Below are positions 37,439 to 45,388 of a stretch of 64,000 bases of DNA, piece by piece; within the stretch, counting starts at the first letter, position 1; the number at the start of each line of letters is the position of its first letter. The notes beneath the pieces are model-generated. The model was not told where the DNA came from. It did not search any database and saw only the letters and a program-made list of their open reading frames with translations. The DNA is taken from positions 186,001 to 250,000 of the forward strand of contig NZ_JABRWO010000009.1 of the NCBI RefSeq assembly GCF_013618625.1. Direction: 5' to 3'. The position numbers and the translations under genes were made by a program. The stretch comes from Bremerella alba. Its GTDB lineage: Bacteria > Planctomycetota > Planctomycetia > Pirellulales > Pirellulaceae.

Positions 37439-37930
37439 CTAGGTGCTGCCTTCTTCCACCTTCCAGGTGGTTTCGACTTTACCTTGGTTCGCTCCGTCCT
37501 TGCCGTACTGATTGTAGGTCCACTTACCTTCTTCAAAGTTCAGGCCGAACGATTCCGTTGGGACCGATCCGCCGTCGTCAACCGAAGCACTGAAGCTGTA
37601 GCTGGTAACGATGACGTTTTTAAGCTCGAACTGGAAGTAAGGAAGACGCTTGCCTTTGTCGCCCAGCGATTGGCACAGGTCAAGCTTGACGACCGGGTGA
37701 ACCTTACCGGAAGCGACCGACTCGATGATCTTTGGGGTCGATTTGTCCAATTCTTTGACGCAAACCAGGTCGTCGAAGACGGCACTTTGAACGTTACGCG
37801 ACGAACCCGACTTGCCACGCTGCACCATGCGAGAAACTCCCTCGCTCACCGACAGCAGGTTGATCCAGTTCTTGTGTTCCGTATCGGTGCTTTCCCCAGG
37901 AATGGCATCGAAAAAGATGTAACCAGCCAT
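37439..37930 (-). CDS. hcp: T6SS inner-tube protein Hcp (TssD)
   Basis: Hcp hexamers stack into the expelled tube and can carry small effectors in their lumen. The 163-residue length and sequence are typical: MAGYIFFDAIPGES, the middle segment DLVCVKELDKSTPKI and the later HPVVKLDLCQS, then YFQFELKNVIVTSYSFS and the closing FGLNFEEGKWTYN. The start has a strong GAGGGAGA site eight bases upstream, and a terminator follows, as expected for a highly expressed monocistronic gene. It has two Cys residues. The gene precedes vgrG and PAAR on the same strand. Confidence 0.96.
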   Translation of the reverse strand: MAGYIFFDAIPGESTDTEHKNWINLLSVSEGVSRMVQRGKSGSSRNVQSAVFDDLVCVKELDKSTPKIIESVASGKVHPVVKLDLCQSLGDKGKRLPYFQFELKNVIVTSYSFSASVDDGGSVPTESFGLNFEEGKWTYNQYGKDGANQGKVETTWKVEEGST

Positions 37931-38300
37931 TACTTAATTCTCCCTCAAATCGTGAAATGTGTTAGATGGAACGATGGAATCGGCTTTGGCTCATTTGTCC
38001 AATGCGAAACCCCTGTGTTTAAAACTCAGGTTGGCCTCGCTTCCCCTGAATGTACCTAGGTTTACGGCGCGTCGCGGAAATCGTTGCGTGGTTTCCAAAA
38101 AGAATCTGGGAAAACATTTCTCACTGGGCAAAGGAAAGTCGGAAGTGCCTCTAAGGTGTTGCTCTTAAAGAGATTATGGTTTATGGGAAGCGGCGAGCAA
38201 TGGCCGCTTTTGACGAGCATGCCGAGCGAGATCGGAACACGCTTGTTAAGGTATCCAACTCGAGAGGACTCAAGATAGGTCATGCAATCGTGCCAGAATC
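37931..38300 (-). promoter_or_regulatory. Long upstream region of hcp
   Basis: These 370 bases lie between the large vWA protein gene and hcp, both on the minus strand. They probably hold the hcp promoter and a long leader. I see no conserved open frame, no strong terminator for the upstream gene and no RNA structure I can name, apart from a small CTCTTAAAGAG palindrome near 38162. Confidence 0.35.
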
Positions 38301-41300
38301 TCACCATTTGGGGATCTGGACGTCGACCGTGAAAGAGGGGGCCCCTGTGGTCAATTGTTCACGCGTCCAAATATCGATTCGTGGATTGGCTGCTGCTTCG
38401 ACGTCCGTCTTGCTTTCATACATGAAGCGATGGGTGATATTCAGAATTTCTTTGCTGCCATCCCCGGCGATGGTATACGTTCGCTGAATTCGCGGCGGAG
38501 ACGGCGTAATTCCCACGTGATGAGGCTGGATTCCCTGCGTGCCGGGATCAACCCGCACCACAATGTGGTATTTGTATTGATCCAGGCTGGTGGAAGACTC
38601 CACTTTGAATTTACCAGACTCGAAGTCGGCATCCGTATTGGTCACGTTGTTAATTAACAGGTCTCGCAGCGAGATCGTTCTTTGTGGCTTAATCGGCTTC
38701 TCAAGCTGAGTGTAGACCTTTAAACGCGCCCATTTGGCAGCAGGCTGCCATTGATTCAAACGGATCAAAAATTCAGGAAACTGCGTTTCATTGCGTAGCA
38801 GTAGATCACTAAAGTATCGAGTCTCGAAGACTTCGTTGCTGCCGAATGCGTTGGTGACGCTCGGTACAATTTCCGCCCAGATGTGGAAGGGGCGGACGGT
38901 GAAATGCGTGTTGTTGGTATTTTCGAGTCGGGTCGGGATTTCTAGTGTGCCCGTGTCGGGATCGGGGGCTTGGAAATTGAGAATCCGAGCCAAGTACTCG
39001 CCATCGTACTTCAGGGCATCGTTGACGGAAATATTTGCTTGGGCGGTTTGCTCAGCAGAATCTTCGATGAAAACGAGTTGCTTGAGCTTGCCATCATAGG
39101 CCAGGCGAACCTTTTCGCCTCCACGAAGCTGAATCTTCGCCGTATCGTCCGTATGAAGTTCGCGGACGGTATAGTCATGGCGACGATCATCAAAGCGGTC
39201 TTTGGCGTACCAAATTGCTCCGAAATCGTAGGGAACAGGATCTTTGGGGTCGTCAGTCCGCTGAACGGAATAGTAGATTTTCGTCTTAACCAACTCTTCG
39301 ATACGCTGCTTCAACTGAATCTGTTGGTCGGCAGGTAGGAAGCCACCCCGTCCCCGGTTCTTCGCTAGCCAGGCAATTTCGGAAAGCGTGTTGGCAGGAG
39401 GGCGGGAATTAGGATCGGTCTCTAGATTGCGAGCCTGCTGCCCTAAGGCGAATCCCACGACTTGAAGCTGCGTGTTTCGATACTTTGGTTTATCTAGTTC
39501 ATCAATCAGGTTAATCGCACTGGTGCGGAACGGACGCCCTTGAGGATCGTCTGCCTGATCGTTGGCACCATCGGTAATCACAATTATCTGGGTCGGCTTA
39601 CTAGGATCGACCTTTTGCAAGGCCTGGAAGATCGAATAGTAAAGGGGCGTCTCGCCAAATGCCTCGAGCCCTTCAATCTCGTCCTGAATGCGGGCAACAT
39701 CTACTCCGGGTTCATTGCGTTGTGGAGCACGATTAAGCAGCGGTGTCAAGTTTTTGCTTTCCAGGGCCATCACGTCATTAGCCGGAACGATCCCTGCCGG
39801 TACATCGACGCCAGGACGCTGGATTGCCCGGTTGTTCGCATCCCACCCAACTCGGCTTCCAAAGGCGTAGGTAAGCACACGGAACTGTCCCTTGGGACTT
39901 GCCATCGTTCCCAGGATATCCTTTAGCACTCCCTTGGCGACGCTCATGCGCGAGGCTGGTGGATTTCCGGGAACGATCTTCGCCATGGTTGCCGAACAAT
40001 CCAAGATAAAGATGACATCAGCCGTACCAGAAAGTTCGCCGGTTACTGATACGGTGGGCTGACGAAACGGAAAGGGGTTGATGTCGACCACTTGCGTTAT
40101 GCTGTCCGGTCTTTGGGTACCGGAGATCTGAAGTGGAAAACGTCGGGCATTGCCTCGGTAACGAATCCGCTCGGTGCGGGAAGTGGTTTGTAAGACCTCT
40201 TTGGTCTTAATGATCTGCTCGAAGGGACGCTGTGCTTGATAGAGCCCCGCCGGTTGCGTTGCAAAGGGATGACTTAGCGCGACCTGGGCAGACGAGTCTC
40301 CGACCGGAATCGCTTTCCCTTCGTCTACCAGCAAGTCGATCGCGGAGATACCTGCCGGGATAGACTGGGGAAAGTGGATCGTCATTTTATGCTTGATATC
40401 GTCAGACGAATCGTTGATCGACTCAGGCGGATTGCCCACTTCGACCCAGCGGATATAGTCTTTGCGAAGCGTGCTCAAACGATTGATGACCTTGCCTGCC
40501 AATTCGCTAGGAGCACTCGCCGACTCGAGACTGAAGGGGGCAAGAAAGCTTTGCGAGAGGCGATCGAAGTAGGGGTTCAGAGAGTTATTGCCCCAGAAAT
40601 CTTGCATCGCCCGATTCGCCGACCAAGCCAGGTGTTCCTTACGCTGAACGCGAAATTCGATCTGAGAGGGTGTTTTTTCATTGCCATCAATGCGAGATCG
40701 ATTTCGGACGACGATTCCAGTAAATGCTGTCGCCTCGGCTGCGCTTGCCGCACTAGGAAACGACTCGATTTCGCGCGTCGGAGCCAATGAGCTTTCAAGT
40801 GCCTGTTTGACCACCTTTTCCGCAAATAGGACTACCGGCCCGCAATCCTGCAGGAGTAACTCTGCATTCGAAGCACGATCAGGACTGAGTGGGGCGATAC
40901 GATAATCGGAAGTCCCTCCCGCCTGATTCAGTGCTAATTGCCAGGGGCCTTTCTGATACGAGGACAGCCCGAGAACCAGCGGGCTCATCGAGTCAGGCTT
41001 GACGTTTACGTTGCCTAGCGACTGTCCCAGGATCGCCTGTTTCTTAGCACGAAGCGAATTGCGGTCGTAAGTGGTCATGGAAGGGGTAAGTTTCGCGACG
41101 AAACGAACCCGCAGTAAGTTATAGATTTCCAGGAGCGTTTCGGAATCGGAACGGTCTTTCCCTCCTTGGGCGTCGATGATGTCTTGCGACTCACGATTGA
41201 GAAAACGGACCACTTCGCTGTAGTTCTGGGAAATGTCATCGACCAACTGCTGGTCCGGAACAGCGACCTTGGTGTAATCAGGGCGGCTCTCTCCTTCCAG

Positions 41301-43607
41301 TTTGCGGGGAGTGAGTGCACTGCCCAATTCATGGGTTTTCTCGATGGCAGTGGTTACCTGCCCTAAACGCAGCTGGCGATCCGCATCAGGGTAGGGGTGA
41401 TGGGTTAGCCAGGATAATAAAAACGGAGCGGAGGCCCGAACGCTGTCGACAGTGATGTAGGCTTCGCTCAAACGGGCCTTTTTCTTTTCAAGTGCTTCCA
41501 ATCCTTTTGATCCATCGAGGAGAGGTTGGAAGAGTTCGCTGGCCTGCTTGGGCTGTAGAGCGAACAAACGGTCTTCGGCTTCGCGACGTACTTCATCGGC
41601 GTTGTCGAGCCCTTGCTCGAGCCAGGGGAATACACGCTGGTCTTCTACGAAGGCAATTTTTTCAATCCTGCGTCGACACTGCAGCGCGTCGACCATGGTA
41701 TTTCGATAGCCGGTGGCATCGTAGGAACTCGCTTCGATGCCGAAGTTCGTCTCCATGGTTTGGAAGAAATCGCGGAGCATGGCGAGAAATTCGATCTCAA
41801 TAACATGCATGCCTTCGTCTTCGGCGGTGACCGGCGAATTGGGGGCCGAACGCAAATAATCGAGGATTAAATCGATACTCGCAGGGGTCATGTCGCGCTG
41901 GTTTTCCTTCGTGAAATGTTCAAGAAGAAATTCTGCCGCGGCATAGTAGTCTTTGCAGACCAGTGGTTTCGTTCTTTTCTCGGTAGGAAGGTCTTTGTCT
42001 TTTGCCTCTTCCGCGAGTTTGTCGGAGTTGGCCTTTAATTCAGCGAGAGACGGGATCTTGGTAAGCGGTCCAGGGTGAGACGATCGCCAGGCGGCAAGGC
42101 TGCTATTCGGAAATGGCTCGGCATCGGCCAGGTCGCGTTGTAGACTGCTTCCCTGATAGTACGGCAACTGAGAATTTAAGATGGCACTTTTCGCACTGGT
42201 ATCGTACTGGGCGAGTGTCATAGCCAAGGCGTCGATCGACTTGTTGATGGCCTTCAGGCTTTGGGTGAGTTCGGCTTGATAGGCGACGCCTGACTCGGCG
42301 AGACTCTCGGCCCGGGTCAGGTCGTATTGAATCAAGCTAAAGCGGGAGGGCGCCAATTTGAGGGCGCCGTTTTCTCCAAGAAGCTGCAACGCATCCCATA
42401 TTTGAGCTAAACGCTGTTGGTCGGAAGTACTTGATCCGGCCGCACTATTGGGGCTAATTTGGAATTTGGCGTCACCCACGCGGCTCAAGAGTACCTTGTC
42501 TGGATCGTCTGGCGATTGCCCAATTGGAATCAAGAGCGGAACCTGGCGAGAATTGCGGTGCTGGACGGCCCAGTCGTCGACGTTCTTCAGCAGATATGCT
42601 TCAAGTTCCCCTAGCGAAACACTGTCGTCGTCGACCGATGTGGCCATCTTGTTCGCTTCGCCCATAATTCCGCGACCGAAGCAAAGGCCGAAATTCGTTC
42701 CACCTTCGTAAGGGTTGGCCCACGATTTCTGCCCGTCGCTACTGGACAACAGTAGAAAGGAATTCGAAAGCTGGATGTCTTGAGGAAGCGACTTGGCCAA
42801 TTGTTGCGTAGAGGATGGAAAGTCGTTGAAAAGACGGTTCGCCGACCATTGAGACTCCATTCGCCCCATATCGAAAACCAAAAGTTTGTACGACTTAGGG
42901 TACTTCTTAACCTGGGGATGTTCGGCGATCGCTCGGAGTATCGATTCGAGCGGAACGAGTTTGCCGTCGGCCACCGGCTTGTCCGGAGACAGGGCCTGGC
43001 TGTTCTTCGCCACAAGGTAGGGAACACCATCGAAGTTGGTGATGCCGTGACAGCTAAAATAGAAGATCCATCCGCCAGGCCGGGGTCCGCCGGGGACACT
43101 GGCCGTTTCCAGGTACTTCGTTACGGCCGAGGTGAATTCAGCTTCATTCAGGTCGGTCCAAGGTTTTTTCTGCTCGGCTCCTGCGGCCATTCCTTGACCA
43201 GCTACCAGTTCGATATTACTTGCCGCGTCCTCCATCGAGAGTGTGAAGTTGCTGCGATCCTCTTGGGCATACGCATTGGGAGCCCACAACGAGTCATCGT
43301 GCTCAAGAGAGGCCAAATGCATCATCGGGGTCTTGGTCGGTTGGCAGCCGATGATAGCAATGAACGAGCCAACCAGCAGCACCAAGGCGAAGAGCAGAAG
43401 GTTAAGAATACCGATATTCTTCGGCCCCTTCGGCTTGTTGTCTTGGAGATAGGTTTTTTCTGAGCGATTACCGTCCGCTGCCGGTTCATTTTTTTTTCGG
43501 CCACGCCAGTCAGAAGGATCTTTGGGGGCCTTCGAGGCAGGCTGAGGGGTATTAGCCGGTTTGCCTTTGGTATTCGGTTTACCTTTACCTTCACGCCAAT
43601 CGGCCAT
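38301..43607 (-). CDS. Large single-pass membrane protein with caspase-like (inactive) and vWA domains
   Basis: A 1768-residue protein. Residues 1-62 form a basic, Pro-rich cytoplasmic tail with DWR at 3-5 and 33-35. One membrane helix lies at about 66-87 (ILNLLLFALVLLVGSFIAI), leaving about 1680 residues outside. Residues 150-370 resemble a C14 caspase-like fold: YFSCHG with His187, then LLVFDMGRM at 243-250 where active enzymes have a Cys after the Asp, and later LLLSSSDGQKSWAN. A helical middle region leads to a vWA domain (about 1190-1430) with LDCSATM and VITDGAND, a metal-binding MIDAS pattern. The C-terminus (about 1450-1768) is beta-rich. It lies in the T6SS locus beside hcp. An envelope scaffold or anchor is possible; TssM homology is not visible. 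Confidence 0.8.
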   Translation of the reverse strand: MADWREGKGKPNTKGKPANTPQPASKAPKDPSDWRGRKKNEPAADGNRSEKTYLQDNKPKGPKNIGILNLLLFALVLLVGSFIAIIGCQPTKTPMMHLASLEHDDSLWAPNAYAQEDRSNFTLSMEDAASNIELVAGQGMAAGAEQKKPWTDLNEAEFTSAVTKYLETASVPGGPRPGGWIFYFSCHGITNFDGVPYLVAKNSQALSPDKPVADGKLVPLESILRAIAEHPQVKKYPKSYKLLVFDMGRMESQWSANRLFNDFPSSTQQLAKSLPQDIQLSNSFLLLSSSDGQKSWANPYEGGTNFGLCFGRGIMGEANKMATSVDDDSVSLGELEAYLLKNVDDWAVQHRNSRQVPLLIPIGQSPDDPDKVLLSRVGDAKFQISPNSAAGSSTSDQQRLAQIWDALQLLGENGALKLAPSRFSLIQYDLTRAESLAESGVAYQAELTQSLKAINKSIDALAMTLAQYDTSAKSAILNSQLPYYQGSSLQRDLADAEPFPNSSLAAWRSSHPGPLTKIPSLAELKANSDKLAEEAKDKDLPTEKRTKPLVCKDYYAAAEFLLEHFTKENQRDMTPASIDLILDYLRSAPNSPVTAEDEGMHVIEIEFLAMLRDFFQTMETNFGIEASSYDATGYRNTMVDALQCRRRIEKIAFVEDQRVFPWLEQGLDNADEVRREAEDRLFALQPKQASELFQPLLDGSKGLEALEKKKARLSEAYITVDSVRASAPFLLSWLTHHPYPDADRQLRLGQVTTAIEKTHELGSALTPRKLEGESRPDYTKVAVPDQQLVDDISQNYSEVVRFLNRESQDIIDAQGGKDRSDSETLLEIYNLLRVRFVAKLTPSMTTYDRNSLRAKKQAILGQSLGNVNVKPDSMSPLVLGLSSYQKGPWQLALNQAGGTSDYRIAPLSPDRASNAELLLQDCGPVVLFAEKVVKQALESSLAPTREIESFPSAASAAEATAFTGIVVRNRSRIDGNEKTPSQIEFRVQRKEHLAWSANRAMQDFWGNNSLNPYFDRLSQSFLAPFSLESASAPSELAGKVINRLSTLRKDYIRWVEVGNPPESINDSSDDIKHKMTIHFPQSIPAGISAIDLLVDEGKAIPVGDSSAQVALSHPFATQPAGLYQAQRPFEQIIKTKEVLQTTSRTERIRYRGNARRFPLQISGTQRPDSITQVVDINPFPFRQPTVSVTGELSGTADVIFILDCSATMAKIVPGNPPASRMSVAKGVLKDILGTMASPKGQFRVLTYAFGSRVGWDANNRAIQRPGVDVPAGIVPANDVMALESKNLTPLLNRAPQRNEPGVDVARIQDEIEGLEAFGETPLYYSIFQALQKVDPSKPTQIIVITDGANDQADDPQGRPFRTSAINLIDELDKPKYRNTQLQVVGFALGQQARNLETDPNSRPPANTLSEIAWLAKNRGRGGFLPADQQIQLKQRIEELVKTKIYYSVQRTDDPKDPVPYDFGAIWYAKDRFDDRRHDYTVRELHTDDTAKIQLRGGEKVRLAYDGKLKQLVFIEDSAEQTAQANISVNDALKYDGEYLARILNFQAPDPDTGTLEIPTRLENTNNTHFTVRPFHIWAEIVPSVTNAFGSNEVFETRYFSDLLLRNETQFPEFLIRLNQWQPAAKWARLKVYTQLEKPIKPQRTISLRDLLINNVTNTDADFESGKFKVESSTSLDQYKYHIVVRVDPGTQGIQPHHVGITPSPPRIQRTYTIAGDGSKEILNITHRFMYESKTDVEAAANPRIDIWTREQLTTGAPSFTVDVQIPKW

Positions 43608-43780
43608 GATACGCGCCTAGCTTCTTATTACACGGGAGTCATCGAATCTCTGTAGCGTCGTTCTCTGGCGGTGATTGTAGAGCAATCTTGCTGCCATTCC
43701 ATTGAGGTTACCAGATAAACAGTTCCTAAGTGAGCGAGATTCTCCGAAAATTACAGAGTCAAAACGTTACCAGAGAACAA

Positions 43781-43824
43781 GAAAACAAAACGCCACGTCT
43801 TGGTTAGCCAAGGACGTGGCGTTT
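43781..43824 (-). terminator. Intrinsic terminator after the HEAT-repeat lipoprotein gene
   Basis: A 16-bp stem with one bulged base (plus-strand arms 43788-43803 and 43808-43824, AAACGCCACGTC...GACGTGGCGTTT) has a four-base loop. Read on the minus strand it continues GTTTTGTTTTC, a T-rich end. It lies 33 bases after the stop of the lipoprotein gene. Confidence 0.88.
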
Positions 43825-43856
43825 GAAGCATTCATACTTGCAGCGAACAGATTGAA

Positions 43857-45080
43857 CTAGCGGGCGATCGAGATCGTACTGCCAGGTCGCAGTACTCCCA
43901 GGGCCAGACCATCGACAGGACTGACATGCACCAAGCTGTCGTCAATCTTCATGACCTTCACCTTGCCGTCGATCGTGTGATCGCCGCGTCGGCTATGAAT
44001 CTGAATGGACAACACCTCGCCGATACTCACTTCGGCCGTTTTAGGCATGTGCATCACTGCGGTCTTGGCACGATCCAGGACGAACTCGACCTTGGTGCTC
44101 ACGACCGTGGGTTTCGTAGCAACGGGCACTTCCGGAATGACGAACGTGTCTACTTCCTGATCGTGGATAAACACGGGTGCTGTCGTGGAAACTGCCTGAG
44201 CGGAAACGGTCTTTACTTCCGATTTCCTGACGACCTGAGCTGGAGCTTCTTCAGCGAATCCAATATTGATTGGGGCATAGAAGTTAGCTTCCGGAGCTTG
44301 GACTGGTGCTGGCGGCAAAGCAACGAATTCTGCGCTTTGCAGCTTGGAAATCGAAGCTTCCATGGGTGTCGGTGGTGGAATCGGTGGCAGCGGTTCGCCC
44401 ACACCAGGAGCCGTTTCGCGATCAGGAACCGGCGGAGTCGGAACCGTTTCACGATTGTCGTCGGCGGCAGGCACCACGCTGATCGGCGGACATGCAGACA
44501 GGGCTTGCATGGCAATCGCTCGGATTTCGGCTGAAGGTTCGTGCCAGCATCCGTCCGTTTCGCCGTAGGCCATGTCCTGTAGCTTCTCTTGGATTTTCTC
44601 GGTGCAGCAGTTGTTGCCACAACCATCGTGGCAGCTACAGTTACCAACCAAGGCCAGAACGGTCTCGGCAGCCGTCTTACGCACCTCTTCGGTGCAATCG
44701 TTCAGACCGGCCAGCAGAGCGGCTTCCACTTTGCCTTCTTTGTCATAGCACCCGCAACCGATGGTGGCGAGATACTTCAGCGCCTTGATCTTCTGTGGTG
44801 CTAGATCTTCTTCGGCCTTGATCTCGGCGGCAGCCTTGATCGCCGGATTGGGTGATTCCATGTTAGCCGGGTCGGCAATGCGCTTCAGCGGAGGAGTTCG
44901 TTCGCGCTGAGGATTGTTGCCGCGTCGGTTGACTCGATTCGCGTTCGCGGCATCGAATGCCTGCGGGATGCCAAGCTTATTCCAGACCGTGACGGTCGGT
45001 GGAACCGAGCTGACTGCACATCCGTTGACGAACATGGCTACGCACGCAAGAACGGCGTACGGCAGGGATGGCCTGACCAT
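43857..45080 (-). CDS. Cys-rich HEAT-repeat lipoprotein
   Basis: The 407-residue protein starts with a lipoprotein-type signal whose lipidated Cys is probably residue 21 (MFVNGC; not a perfect lipobox). It continues with VTVWNKLGIPQAF and PPLKRIADPANMESPNPAIK, blocks I associate with a planctomycete HEAT-like family. Helical repeats (about 85-215) contain ten Cys, including GCGCYD and CSCHDGCGNNCC. A Pro-rich middle follows, and a C-terminal beta domain (about 315-407, EVSIGEVLSIQIHSRRGD, LVHVSPVDGLALG) resembles small adhesion or extracellular beta modules. It lies between the two giant membrane proteins on the same strand and could be their envelope partner. No direct T6SS role is known to me; TssJ is also a lipoprotein but this one does not resemble it. 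Confidence 0.82.
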   Translation of the reverse strand: MVRPSLPYAVLACVAMFVNGCAVSSVPPTVTVWNKLGIPQAFDAANANRVNRRGNNPQRERTPPLKRIADPANMESPNPAIKAAAEIKAEEDLAPQKIKALKYLATIGCGCYDKEGKVEAALLAGLNDCTEEVRKTAAETVLALVGNCSCHDGCGNNCCTEKIQEKLQDMAYGETDGCWHEPSAEIRAIAMQALSACPPISVVPAADDNRETVPTPPVPDRETAPGVGEPLPPIPPPTPMEASISKLQSAEFVALPPAPVQAPEANFYAPINIGFAEEAPAQVVRKSEVKTVSAQAVSTTAPVFIHDQEVDTFVIPEVPVATKPTVVSTKVEFVLDRAKTAVMHMPKTAEVSIGEVLSIQIHSRRGDHTIDGKVKVMKIDDSLVHVSPVDGLALGVLRPGSTISIAR

Positions 45081-45388
45081 GGTTAACTTCCTGTTGTTTA
45101 TGGCGCAAGTTCAATGAATGCTTGTGGCGAGAGTAAATTCAAACCCACGGGATCAGCGCGTATTTAAATCTCCCCCCACATGCACTACCATCGGAGTCCA
45201 TGTTCCATAAAAACACTATTCAAGATGCTTGCGCCATGGTCTTCCTGGATAGCGAACTCAACGAAATCCGCAAAGTCTGCCAGGGCTTCCAAGGTAAATA
45301 GCAGAGTTGGGAGGTGCGCGGACTGGGTTGAGTTTCCGGCCTAAGCAAATGCTAGCAACGCTTGTGTCGTGTAACTAGGGGAAATGCT
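45081..45388. other. Intergenic region with a short open frame (possible gene remnant)
   Basis: These 308 bases lie between two minus-strand genes. On the plus strand, 45200-45301 reads as a 33-codon frame from ATG to TAG encoding MFHKNTIQDACAMVFLDSEL and a 13-residue tail. The QDACAMVFLDSEL part recalls the end of DUF4202-type proteins, so it may be a broken remnant; a GGAG lies only three bases before the ATG. This is weak evidence. The rest must contain the lipoprotein gene promoter. Confidence 0.25.

Noticed and set aside
38301-43607. Active caspase-like protease
   Set aside because: The position of the catalytic Cys after the conserved Asp is occupied by Met/Gly, so proteolysis is not expected.
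38301-43607. Direct TssM homolog
   Set aside because: TssM has three N-terminal membrane helices and a cytoplasmic domain between them. Only one helix and no TssM signature are seen; similarity is limited to gross topology.
43857-45080. TssJ lipoprotein
   Set aside because: TssJ is a small beta-sandwich of about 150-180 residues; this protein is longer, helical-repeat and Cys-rich.
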